From: Hydrogenophaga crocea | GTDB lineage: Bacteria; Pseudomonadota; Gammaproteobacteria; Burkholderiales; Burkholderiaceae_C | Reading direction: 5' to 3' | Length of the DNA: 64,000 nt | NCBI RefSeq assembly: GCF_011388215.1 | Contig: NZ_CP049989.1 | Coordinates: forward strand, 682,001 to 746,000 | In this document: piece by piece, positions 56,860 through 64,000 of the stretch | Layout: each line of letters opens with the position of its first letter | Position numbering within the stretch: the stretch's first letter is position 1 | Translations under genes and position numbers: made by a program | The notes under the pieces: model-generated | Told to the model about the DNA's origin: nothing | Database searches by the model: none | What the model saw: the letters and a program-made list of their open reading frames with translations, nothing else

Positions 56860-57735
56860 ATGCCCACCCATCCCTCGCGTCCCCAGGTCCAAGGCCTGTT
56901 CGACCCCGCCACCTGGACCGTCACCTACGTGGTCCACAACGGCCCGGGCACGCCCGCGGCCATCGTCGATTCGGTGCTCGACTACGACCCCAAGTCCGGC
57001 CGCACGCGCACCGCGTCGGCCGACCGGGTGATCGAATACGTGAAAGCCCAGGGCCTGACCGTCGAGTGGATCCTCGAGACCCATGCCCATGCCGATCACC
57101 TCTCGGCCGCGCCCTACCTCAAGCGCCAGCTCGGCGGGCGCATCGGCATCGGCGGGCGCATCACCCAGGTGCAGCAGGTGTTCAAGGGCCTCTTCCATCT
57201 CGAGTCCGAATTCCACCCCGACGGATCGCAGTTCGACCACCTGTTCGCGGACGGCGAAACCCTGCGCATCGGCGCCCTCGAAGGCCGGGTGCTGTTCGTG
57301 CCCGGCCACACCCCGGCCTGTGCGGCCTACCAGGTGGGCGACGCGGTGTTCGTGGGCGACACGCTGTTCATGCCCGACGTGGGCACGGCGCGCTGCGACT
57401 TCCCCGGCGGCGATGCGAAGACGCTCTACGCCTCGGTGCAGAAGATCCTCTCGCTGCCCGGCGACACGCGGCTCTTCATGTGCCACGACTACCCGCCCGA
57501 AGGCCGTCCGGTGCGCTTCGAGACCACGGTCGCGGAGCAGCGCGCGCACAACATCCACGTGCACGCGGGCGTGAGCGAGGCGCAGTTCGTGGCCATGCGC
57601 ACGCAGCGCGACGCCACGCTGGAAATGCCCACGCTCATCCTGCCCTCGGTGCAGGTGAACATCCGCGCGGGCGAGATGCCACCGCCCGAGGCCAATGGTG
57701 TGCGCTACCTCAAGATCCCGGTGAACGCGCTCTGA
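56860..57735 (+). CDS. blh: Persulfide dioxygenase-type metallo-beta-lactamase hydrolase (Blh)
   Basis: This 291-residue enzyme has a metallo-beta-lactamase fold with THAHADHLSAA at residues 74-84 (H75, H77, D79, H80), then VPGHTPACAAY, VGDTLF and a final CHDYPPEG. Blh proteins, related to ETHE1, oxidise glutathione persulfide to sulfite and glutathione with an iron centre. The strong promoter overlapping the BigR-type operator indicates induction by sulfide. The ATG at 56860 follows AAAGGAG. The ligands fit one iron rather than two zinc ions, as is known for the family. Confidence 0.92.
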   Translation: MPTHPSRPQVQGLFDPATWTVTYVVHNGPGTPAAIVDSVLDYDPKSGRTRTASADRVIEYVKAQGLTVEWILETHAHADHLSAAPYLKRQLGGRIGIGGRITQVQQVFKGLFHLESEFHPDGSQFDHLFADGETLRIGALEGRVLFVPGHTPACAAYQVGDAVFVGDTLFMPDVGTARCDFPGGDAKTLYASVQKILSLPGDTRLFMCHDYPPEGRPVRFETTVAEQRAHNIHVHAGVSEAQFVAMRTQRDATLEMPTLILPSVQVNIRAGEMPPPEANGVRYLKIPVNAL

Positions 57736-57756
57736 GCCCGTGCGGCCCTCACGGGC
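57736..57756. terminator. Hairpin between convergent blh and the ABC ATPase gene
   Basis: Perfect 7-bp arms GCCCGTG (57736-57742) and CACGGGC (57750-57756) enclose a 7-bp loop, starting right after the blh stop codon and covering most of the ATPase stop codon. No T-tract follows. Confidence 0.5.
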
Positions 57757-58477
57757 CGAGCTGGCGCATCACCTCGGTGTGGAAGTCGCCGCTGGCCGAG
57801 GCCGCGGTGAAGTCGGCGGTGCGGCCATCGAAGCGCACCGTGCCCTGGTGCAGCAGCACCAGGCGCTGCGCCTGGCGCGCCTCTTCGATCAGGTGCGTGG
57901 CCCAGAGCACCGCCATGCCGTGGTCGGCGCACAGCGCGAGCACGGTGGCCATGAGCTGCTCGCGCGAGGCCGGGTCCAGGCCCACCGTGGCCTCGTCCAT
58001 GAGCAGCACGCGCGGGCGGTGCAGCAGCGCGCGCAGCAGCTCCACCTTGCGCCGGTTGCCGCCCGAGAGGCTGCGCACCGGCGCGCGCGCCTGCGCCTGC
58101 AGGCCCAGCCGCTCCAGGCCTTCGTCGATGCGTGGGTTCGCCTGCGCGCGCGGCAGACCGTGCAGGTCGGTGTGGAAATGCAGGTTGGCGCGCACCGAGA
58201 GGTCGAGGTCGAGCGCGCTTTGCTGGAACACCACGCCCAGGCCCGCGAGTGCGCGGTCCGGGTGGCGCGCGAGGTCGTGGCCCAGCACCACGATGCGGCC
58301 CTCGTCGGGCGTGAACAGGCCGGTGAGCAGTTGCAGCAGCGTGCTTTTGCCCGCGCCGTTGGGCCCCAGCAGCGCCACCAGCTCGCCGGCCTGCAGGCTG
58401 AGGTCCACGCCCTTGAGCGCGGGTCGCGGGCCGTAGCTTTTCTTCAGGCCCTCGGCCTGCAGCAGCGGGGCGTTCAT
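57749..58477 (-). CDS. ABC transporter ATP-binding protein, PQQ-associated type
   Basis: This 242-residue ATPase has Walker A GPNGAGKST, signature SLSGGNRRKVELLRAL, Walker B VLLMDEAT and switch histidine in WATHLIEEA. It belongs to the drug/NodI-like group. In many methylotrophs and alcohol oxidisers such an ATPase is found with a permease, a binding protein and a beta-propeller near PQQ enzymes; those partners are encoded on the opposite strand at 59644-62643, so it is probably their ATPase. Its ATG overlaps the Bug gene's stop codon (ATGA). Confidence 0.87.
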   Translation of the reverse strand: MNAPLLQAEGLKKSYGPRPALKGVDLSLQAGELVALLGPNGAGKSTLLQLLTGLFTPDEGRIVVLGHDLARHPDRALAGLGVVFQQSALDLDLSVRANLHFHTDLHGLPRAQANPRIDEGLERLGLQAQARAPVRSLSGGNRRKVELLRALLHRPRVLLMDEATVGLDPASREQLMATVLALCADHGMAVLWATHLIEEARQAQRLVLLHQGTVRFDGRTADFTAASASGDFHTEVMRQLGP

Positions 58478-59436
58478 GGCTTGAGCAGGTTCATGCGTTG
58501 CAGCAGGCGCTTCTCGCGCTCCACCGTGGCGGCCACCGCGGCGCGGTAGTCGCGCGTGTTGAGGTAGTCGATCGCCTGGTCGAAGCGCGCGAGCTCGCGC
58601 ACGTGGCGCTCGCTGAACATGGCCTTGTGGAAGGCCTCGTGCAGCACCTGCACCGCGGCCTCGGGCGTGCCCGCGGGCGCGGCCAGGCCCCAGGGCGAGC
58701 TGTGCACCGCATACGGGTGGCCGAGCTCGCGCAGCGTGGGCACCTCGGGCCAGCGCGGGCTGCGCTGCGCGCCGAAGGTGGCGAGCAGCCGCACCTTGCC
58801 CTGGTCGACCCAGGGCGCGAAGCCGGTGGAGTTCACGCCCGCCATCACCTGGCCGCTGGCGAGGTCGAGCATCTGGTCGGCCGTGCCGCGGTAGGGCACG
58901 TGCACGTAACGCACGCCCTGTTGCTGCAGCACCTCTTCCATGGCGAGGTGCGCCGTGGTGCCCACGCCGGTCGAACCGACGATGAGGCGGCCCGGGTTCG
59001 CACGCCCCCAGTCCAGCAGGTCGGCAAAGCGCTGGAACGGCGAGGCCGCGGGCACCAGCACGCCGAAGGTGGTGCCCGAGACCTGCACGATGGGGCTGAG
59101 GTCGGTCAGCGGGTTCCAGGGCACGGCGTTCATGAGCGCGTGCCGGTACACGGTGATGGGCACCTGGCCGATGGTGTGGCCGTCGGCGTGCGCGGCCTTG
59201 AGCAGCGGTGCGACCTGGCTGCCGCCCGCGCCGGGCCGGTTGATCACCACCAGCGGCTGGCCCAGCAGCGGCGCGGCCTCTTCGCACAGGATGCGCAGCG
59301 TGAGATCGGTGGCGCCGCCCGCGGGCCAGGGCACGATCAGCTCGATGGGCCGCGAGGGATAGGCCGCCGCGCGCGAAGCGCCCGCGCGGCCCGCCAGGGC
59401 CGCCACGCCCAGGCCCAGCATGGCACGGCGTGTCAC
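58474..59436 (-). CDS. Bug family (TctC-like) periplasmic binding protein
   Basis: This 320-residue protein has a twin-arginine-type start (TRRAMLGLGVAALAG) when the GTG at 59436 is used; an ATG at 59421 would remove both arginines. The Bug features are IELIVPWPAGGATDLTLRI, VVINRPGAGGSQVAP and STGVGTTAHLAMEE. There is no tctAB gene here. It is instead cotranscribed, by a four-base overlap, with an ABC ATPase of the PQQ-associated cluster. The ligand is unknown. It may have been inserted into the cluster, or may supply a carboxylate from alcohol oxidation. Confidence 0.87.
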   Translation of the reverse strand: MTRRAMLGLGVAALAGRAGASRAAAYPSRPIELIVPWPAGGATDLTLRILCEEAAPLLGQPLVVINRPGAGGSQVAPLLKAAHADGHTIGQVPITVYRHALMNAVPWNPLTDLSPIVQVSGTTFGVLVPAASPFQRFADLLDWGRANPGRLIVGSTGVGTTAHLAMEEVLQQQGVRYVHVPYRGTADQMLDLASGQVMAGVNSTGFAPWVDQGKVRLLATFGAQRSPRWPEVPTLRELGHPYAVHSSPWGLAAPAGTPEAAVQVLHEAFHKAMFSERHVRELARFDQAIDYLNTRDYRAAVAATVEREKRLLQRMNLLKP

Positions 59437-59589
59437 ACCCGGTTGTTGCAGGCTGGAGCAGTGTGGCGCAGGGGTTGGGGGCAGGAGCGGGGGTGACACG
59501 GCACAAAACCAGGGTTTGTCCGGAGCCGCAACGGCGTGTGGCGGCCCCGATGCGCGGTGATCGGCAAGTTCCACGCCACGGTGCGCGCG

Positions 59590-59605
59590 TGGCACCGAAC
59601 TTGCA
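59590..59605 (+). promoter_or_regulatory. Sigma-54 promoter of the PQQ-associated operon
   Basis: TGGCAC-N5-TTGCA gives the -24 GG at 59591-59592 and the -12 GC at 59603-59604, an exact match to the sigma-54 consensus. It lies about 40 bp upstream of the beta-propeller start codon. The -12 region is also the right arm of an inverted repeat GCAAGTTC ... GAACTTGC (59562-59604). Confidence 0.85.
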
Positions 59606-59643
59606 CCCCGAAGCCCACCACAACGACATTCAGGAGACTCCCC

Positions 59644-60600
59644 ATGCCCCGTTGCCTGCGCCCGCTGCTGGGCCTTGCCCTGCTCGCCGCCGCCCCGGCC
59701 TTTGCCCAGGTGTTCGTGTCGAGCGAGAAGGACAACAAGCTCTATGTGTTCGACGCCCAGGGCGAGCGCACCGGCGCCATCGACGTGTGCAAGCGGCCGC
59801 GCCACCTGATGTTCAACGCCGACAAGAGCCAGATCTACGTCTGCTGCGGCGACAGCAACCAGCTCGGCATCGTCGATGTGGCCACGCAGAAGATGACCGG
59901 CAAGCTCGCGCTCGGCGACAGCCCCGAGATCTTCGACCTCAGCCCCGACGGCAAGACGGTGTACGTCTCGATCGAGGACGAGAACGTGATGGCCGCCTAC
60001 GACCTGGCCACGAAGAAGCCGCTGTTCCAGGTGAAGACCGGCGGCGAGCCCGAGGGCGTGCGGGTCACGCGCGACGGCAAGACCGCCTACGTCACCTCCG
60101 AGGTGGCCAACGTGGTCCACGTGATCGACCTGAGCCAGAAGAAGGTGGTCAAGAACATCACCGTGGGCAAGCGCCCGCGCCGCTTCGTGCTCTCGGCCGA
60201 CGGCAGCGAGCTGTGGGTGACCAACGAGCTCGACGCCAGCGTGAGCGTGGTGGACACCGCGACGCACACGGTGAAGGCCACGGTGAAGTTCGCGGTGCAG
60301 GGCCTGCGCGAGGCCGACATCACGCCCGTGGGCATGGCGCTCAGCGGCGACGGCAAGACCCTGTGGGTGGGGCTGGGCCGCGCCAACCGCGTGGTCGAGG
60401 TGGACGTGGCGAGCAAGACGCCGGGCCGCCAGGTGCTGGTGGGCAAGCGCGCCTGGGGCCTCACGCTGCACCCCGATGGCAAGACCTTGTACGTGAGCAA
60501 CGGCCTGTCCGACGACATGACGCTGGTGGACACCGCGAGCGCCAAGGCCGTTCGCACCGTGGCCGTGGGCCGCGTGCCGCACTCCGTTCTCGTGAAGTGA
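59644..60600 (+). CDS. PQQ-associated YVTN-type beta-propeller protein
   Basis: This 318-residue exported protein (signal to about residue 21, AFAQ) is built of about seven repeats of the YVTN kind, for example SPDGKTVYVSIEDENVMAAYD, ADGSELWVTNELDASVSVVD and HPDGKTLYVSNGLSDDMTLVD. A periplasmic propeller of this type regularly stands before the ABC genes of quinoprotein-dependent alcohol oxidation clusters. Its exact role is unknown. Two adjacent cysteines in YVCCGD are unusual. It is the first gene behind the sigma-54 promoter, and the next gene starts one base after its stop codon. Confidence 0.88.
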   Translation: MPRCLRPLLGLALLAAAPAFAQVFVSSEKDNKLYVFDAQGERTGAIDVCKRPRHLMFNADKSQIYVCCGDSNQLGIVDVATQKMTGKLALGDSPEIFDLSPDGKTVYVSIEDENVMAAYDLATKKPLFQVKTGGEPEGVRVTRDGKTAYVTSEVANVVHVIDLSQKKVVKNITVGKRPRRFVLSADGSELWVTNELDASVSVVDTATHTVKATVKFAVQGLREADITPVGMALSGDGKTLWVGLGRANRVVEVDVASKTPGRQVLVGKRAWGLTLHPDGKTLYVSNGLSDDMTLVDTASAKAVRTVAVGRVPHSVLVK

Positions 60601-60601
60601 C

Positions 60602-61798
60602 GTGAAGCGACTCGCCGCCGTCGCCCTCGCCGTTGTCCTCGCGCTGTGCGCGGCCTTCGCGCACGCGCAGGCCACCCGACCGGTCCACGTGACGCTGGGC
60701 GTGGTCACGCTGGCCGACGACCCGCGCCACGCGCCGCGCCGCATGGAGAAGGCCTACCCCGGCCACCCCACGGGCACCGCGCTGGCGGGCGTGGCACTGG
60801 CCGTGGACGAGGCGCAGGTGGAGCTCGACACGCGCGGCCTCGCGCTGCAGGTCAAGGCCTTCGAACTCGCCGACGCGGCTGCGCTGCCCAAGCTGCTCGC
60901 CGAGCTCAAGGCCGCGCGCGTGCAGCATGTGGTGGCCGACCTGCCGGTGCCCGAACTGCGCGCGCTGGTGCAGGCCGCGCCCGCGGCGCTGGGCGGCGCC
61001 ATCGTGTTCAACACCGGGCAGGACGACGACGGCCTGCGCGCCGAACACTGCGCCGCCGCGCTGCTGCACACCACCCCGAGCGCGGCCATGCGCGCCGATG
61101 CGCTGGCCCAGTACCTGGCCGCGCGCAACTGGCGCAAGGCCCTGCTGCTCAACGGCCCGACGCCGGCCGATGCGGCGCAGACCCGCGCCTTCGAGCGCGC
61201 CGCCAAGCGCTACGGCGTGCAGATCGTCGAGCGCAAGCCCTTCAAGCTCAGCGGCGACCCGCGCGAGCGCGACCTCGCCAACACGCGGCTGCTCACCGGC
61301 GAGCGCAGCCACGAGGTGGTGGCCGTGATGGACGCCGACGGCGAGTTCGCGCGCACCGTGCCCTATGCCACGCAGTGGCCGCGGCCGGTGCTGGGCGCGG
61401 CCGGCCTCACCGCGCAGGCCTGGCACCCGCACTGGGAGCGCAACGGCGGCCCGCAGCTCACGCGGCGCTTCGCGCGCGCGCAGCAGCGGCCCATGGACGC
61501 GCACGACTGGGCCGCCTGGGCCGCGGCCAAGGCCGTGGCCGCGGTGCTGGTGCACGACCCCAAGGCCGGCGTGGCGCAGCAACTGCAGGCGCTGCGCAAG
61601 GGCGTGGTCACCATCGACGGCTTCAAGGGCCAGCGTCTGAGCTTCCGGGCCTGGGACGGCCAGTTGCGCCAGCCGCTGTTCCTCGCGCACGGCGACGGCG
61701 TGGTGGGCCTGGCGCCGCTCGATGGCGTGCTGCACCCGCGCGAGGTGCTCGACACCCTGGGCGTGGACGAGGCGGAGAGCGCATGCAAGGCCCGCTGA
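60602..61798 (+). CDS. ABC transporter substrate-binding protein, PQQ-associated
   Basis: This 398-residue protein has a signal peptide (cut about AHAQ, residue 23) and a layout like the branched-chain amino-acid receptor family: LAVDEAQVELDTRGLALQVKAFEL, then a second lobe AQYLAARNWRKALLLNGPTPADAAQTRAFERAAKRYG. It matches the binding protein that accompanies PQQ-dependent alcohol oxidation clusters. The GTG at 60602 is chosen; it follows the propeller gene by one base. It overlaps the permease gene by 16 bp, so the operon is tightly coupled. The ligand is unknown. Confidence 0.87.
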   Translation: MKRLAAVALAVVLALCAAFAHAQATRPVHVTLGVVTLADDPRHAPRRMEKAYPGHPTGTALAGVALAVDEAQVELDTRGLALQVKAFELADAAALPKLLAELKAARVQHVVADLPVPELRALVQAAPAALGGAIVFNTGQDDDGLRAEHCAAALLHTTPSAAMRADALAQYLAARNWRKALLLNGPTPADAAQTRAFERAAKRYGVQIVERKPFKLSGDPRERDLANTRLLTGERSHEVVAVMDADGEFARTVPYATQWPRPVLGAAGLTAQAWHPHWERNGGPQLTRRFARAQQRPMDAHDWAAWAAAKAVAAVLVHDPKAGVAQQLQALRKGVVTIDGFKGQRLSFRAWDGQLRQPLFLAHGDGVVGLAPLDGVLHPREVLDTLGVDEAESACKAR

Positions 61799-62643
61799 AC
61801 CCGCCCGCCGACGGCGTGGCAGCCGACCCCGCGCCGTCGCCGCTCGCGCACCGCCTGCGCGCGCTGCGCGCCGTGGTCGGCCGCGAGCTCAACCGCTTCC
61901 TGCGCCAGCCCTCGCGCCTGGGCTCGGCGCTGGTGCGACCGCTGCTGTGGTTCGTGGTGTTCGCGGCGGGCTTTCACAACGTGTTCGGCGTGGCCATCGT
62001 GCCGCCGTACCAGACCTACATCGAATACAAGGTCTACATGGTGCCGGGCCTGCTCGGCATGGTGGCGCTGTTCAACGGCATGCAGAGCTCGCTGTCCATG
62101 GTCTACGACCGCGAGATGGGCGTGATGCGCCTGCTGCTCACCGCGCCGCTGCCGCGTGGCTGGCTGCTGGGCTTCAAGCTGCTGGGCAGCACGGTGCTGT
62201 CGGTGCTGCAGATGGCGGTGTTCCTGCTGATCGCCGTGGCGTTCGGCATCGACCTCGCCTGGGGCGATCTGCCCGGCCTGCTGCTGGCCATGGCCTGCGC
62301 GGCCACCATGCTGGCCGCACTCGGTCTGATGCTCTCGGTGTACGTGAAGCAGCTCGAAAACTTCGCCGGCACCATGAACTTCGTGATCTTCCCCATGTTC
62401 TTCATCAGCCCCGCGCTGTACCCGCTGTGGAAGCTGGAGGAAGCGGGCGCCTGGTGGCTGCTGATGCTGGCGCGCTGGAACCCCTTCACCCACGCGGTCG
62501 AGGCCATGCGCTTCGCGAGCGTCGGGCAGTTCAACGCCACGGCCTGGGCCGTGGTGCTGGGCTGCGGCGCGGTGTTCTTCGTGCTCGCGCTGCGCGGCTA
62601 CGACCCGCAGCGCGGCTTCATCAAAACCAAGGGCGGAGGCTGA
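61783..62643 (+). CDS. ABC-2 type transporter permease, PQQ-associated
   Basis: This 286-residue membrane protein has six segments and the ABC-2/NodJ-like pattern: RELNRFLRQPSRLGSALVRPLLWFVVF near the start, SMVYDREMGVMRLLLTAPLPRGW in the cytoplasmic loop, and MFFISPALYPLWKL. It is the exporter-type permease that pairs with the ATPase encoded at 57749 on the other strand. A classical importer-type binding protein combined with an ABC-2 permease is a known oddity of this cluster. The ATG at 61783 lies inside the end of the preceding gene. Confidence 0.87.
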   Translation: MQGPLNPPADGVAADPAPSPLAHRLRALRAVVGRELNRFLRQPSRLGSALVRPLLWFVVFAAGFHNVFGVAIVPPYQTYIEYKVYMVPGLLGMVALFNGMQSSLSMVYDREMGVMRLLLTAPLPRGWLLGFKLLGSTVLSVLQMAVFLLIAVAFGIDLAWGDLPGLLLAMACAATMLAALGLMLSVYVKQLENFAGTMNFVIFPMFFISPALYPLWKLEEAGAWWLLMLARWNPFTHAVEAMRFASVGQFNATAWAVVLGCGAVFFVLALRGYDPQRGFIKTKGGG

Positions 62644-62645
62644 CC

Positions 62646-63440
62646 GTGGTGCTTCGTGTCTCGATGCAACGCCGCGCCGTGCTGGGCGCGGCCGCACTGG
62701 CCGCCGCCGGCGTGCGCGCGGCCGACGATCCCACCGGCGGCGACCCGCTGGGCTCCATGCAATGGCCCGGGCTGCGTCAGCAGTACCTGGCCGGCGCGCC
62801 GCTGCGCTTCAGCGAGGCGGTGAAGGTGCAGGGCCCGCGCTTCGCCGACGACGCCATGAACGTGCCGATCCAGGTCGACGCGCGCGCGCTCGCGCCGTTG
62901 GGCGTGGAGCGCATCCAGGTGGTGGTGGACCGCAATCCGGTGCGCGAGGTGCTCACCTACGAGCCGCTGCGCGCGCTGCCCATGCTGGCGTTCCGCATCC
63001 GCATGGAGCAGGCCTCGCCGGTGCGTGCCTTCGTGAAAACCCGCGACGGCCAGTGGCACGTGGGCGGCAGCTGGGTACAGGCCGCGGGCGGCGGCTGCAC
63101 CGTGCCCGGCGCCACGCGCGCCGACGGTTCGTGGAGCCGCACCCTCAACCAGGTGCAGGCACGGGTGTTCGACGACCTCATCGAAGGCAGCCGGCGCTTG
63201 CGCCTGCGCGTGATGCACCCCATGGACACGGGGCTGGTGGCGGGCATCCCGGCGTTCTACATCGAGCGGCTGGAGCTGGCCGACAGCGCCGGCCAGCCCT
63301 GGTGGCGCGTGGCGCTGCACGAGCCGGTGAGCGAGAACCCGCTGCTCACCTTCGAGCTGCCGGCGCGCGCGCGCGGCGTGATGCTGCTGCGCGGGCGCGA
63401 CAACAACGGCAACCGCATCGAGGCCGAGGTGGCGGCATGA
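62646..63440 (+). CDS. Quinoprotein-associated SoxYZ-like carrier protein
   Basis: This 264-residue exported protein has the two domains of sulfur carrier SoxYZ joined in one chain: a SoxY-like first part (FADDAMNVPIQVDARALAPLGVERIQVVVDRNP) and a SoxZ-like second part (LRLRVMHPMDTG). The GG-Cys swinging arm of SoxY appears only as GGGC in the middle (AAGGGCTVPGA). The GTG at 62646 is chosen because GGAGG lies 7 bases upstream; an ATG at 62664 is the alternative. The start has two arginines (QRRAVLGAAAL), suggesting Tat export. Its cargo in quinoprotein systems is not known. Confidence 0.82.
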   Translation: MVLRVSMQRRAVLGAAALAAAGVRAADDPTGGDPLGSMQWPGLRQQYLAGAPLRFSEAVKVQGPRFADDAMNVPIQVDARALAPLGVERIQVVVDRNPVREVLTYEPLRALPMLAFRIRMEQASPVRAFVKTRDGQWHVGGSWVQAAGGGCTVPGATRADGSWSRTLNQVQARVFDDLIEGSRRLRLRVMHPMDTGLVAGIPAFYIERLELADSAGQPWWRVALHEPVSENPLLTFELPARARGVMLLRGRDNNGNRIEAEVAA

Positions 63441-64000
63441 AGCGCGCCGCGCTGGCGTTGTGGCTGCTGGCGGTGGCCGGGGCCGCGGCGGCGCAGCCCT
63501 TGCGCTACGAGCTTCAGCCGCGCCGCATCGCCGACGGCCACTGGGTGATCGAGGGCGCGGTCGAGGACTTCTCGCGCGCCAACGGCTGCAACATCATCAA
63601 CACCGCCTTCGTGAGCACGGGCGAGGGCGTGGTGGTGATCAACACCGGGCCGTCGAAGCGCTACGGACAGGCCCAGCGCGAGGCCGTGGCCGCCACCACG
63701 CGCGAGCCGGTGCAGCGCGTGCTGAGCCTGAACCTGCACCCCGACTACTTCTTCGGCCACCAGGCCTGGGCGGACGTGCCCACGCAGGCCCTGGCGGGCA
63801 CGGTGGGCGGCATGCGCGCCGAAGGCGCGGCCTACGCCGACAACCTCTACCGCCTCTGCGGCGACTGGATGCGCGACACCGAGGCCACGCCCGCGCGCGA
63901 AGCCATCGCGCCGCAGGCCCTGGCCACGGCCACGCGGCGCCTCGAGCTGCGCCGCCTGAGCGGCCACACCGCCGACGACCTGGTGGTGATCGACCGCGCG
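63437..64000 (+). CDS. Quinoprotein relay system zinc metallohydrolase, N-terminal part
   Basis: The first 188 codons of a metallo-beta-lactamase-fold exported protein (signal to about residue 19, AAAQ); the gene runs off the window. NGCNIINTAFVSTGEGVVVINTG is the usual first strand region. The metal motif is the variant LNLHPDYFFGH in place of HxHxDH, and SGHTADDLVVID provides a later ligand. Such SoxH-like hydrolases accompany the fused SoxYZ-like carrier in PQQ-enzyme clusters. The four-base ATGA overlap with the carrier gene supports a joint role. Truncation is only the window edge. Confidence 0.85.
   Translation, partial: MKRAALALWLLAVAGAAAAQPLRYELQPRRIADGHWVIEGAVEDFSRANGCNIINTAFVSTGEGVVVINTGPSKRYGQAQREAVAATTREPVQRVLSLNLHPDYFFGHQAWADVPTQALAGTVGGMRAEGAAYADNLYRLCGDWMRDTEATPAREAIAPQALATATRRLELRRLSGHTADDLVVIDRA

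Overview
The window is very GC-rich and densely coded, with short gaps and many ATGA/GTGA overlaps between genes. The run nuoN - DUF2818 - NUDIX - DUF1178, the Bug-family binding proteins, the TRAP transporters and the VanAB demethylase all suggest a betaproteobacterium of the order Burkholderiales, probably Comamonadaceae (Hydrogenophaga/Acidovorax-like). This is inference from gene order and protein style. I see no rRNA, tRNA, CRISPR array, insertion sequence or phage gene. It reads as a chromosomal segment mixing housekeeping genes with catabolic islands.

Layout. 1-2129: tail of the complex I operon. 2418-12314: glutamate dehydrogenase, a DUF898/M48 pair, an MsbA-like exporter, a PsiF-like protein, and an AttH/CrtC-like protein with an FtsX-type permease. 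12488-18588: a thiamine ABC operon (thiBPQ), then ppc. 18610-22779: lytic transglycosylase, a beta-CASP nuclease, a ZIP metal transporter and a DUF6314 protein. 22787-26584: grpE-dnaK-dnaJ, with sigma-32 promoters visible before grpE and again before dnaK. 26760-29998: FAH-family hydrolase, an SBF-like transporter with a divergent LysR gene, and an HxlR regulator.

30137-49782 is the most interesting block. A six-gene minus-strand operon (crotonase, feruloyl-CoA synthase, SDR, tannase-family lipoprotein, thioesterase, MarR) faces an amidohydrolase. Together they match the CoA-dependent, beta-oxidation-like hydroxycinnamate route known as CouLMNO/CouR in Rhodococcus. The predicted product from ferulate is vanillate, and vanA-gntR-vanB lies 6 kb away to convert it to protocatechuate. 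Two closely related TRAP receptor genes flank this region and share a nearly identical 23-bp upstream box. The second sits in a complete dctPQM operon that also carries a Bug-type receptor. Between the two halves lie a MerR-controlled oxidoreductase operon, a methyltransferase and a MetE-core protein.

49828-53387 is a tungstate-type ABC operon (tupBCA) with a divergent ModE-like regulator. 53403-57735 is a persulfide/sulfur module: SulP, DUF442 phosphatase-like protein, two YeeE/YedE half-proteins, a BigR/SqrR-like ArsR repressor and a divergent persulfide dioxygenase. Its intergenic region holds two face-to-face promoters inside one operator. 57749-64000 is a PQQ/quinoprotein-associated ABC transporter cluster: ATPase, Bug protein, beta-propeller, binding protein, permease, SoxYZ-like carrier and zinc metallohydrolase, with a clear sigma-54 promoter. 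Several convergent gene pairs end in perfect hairpins that contain the stop codons of both genes.
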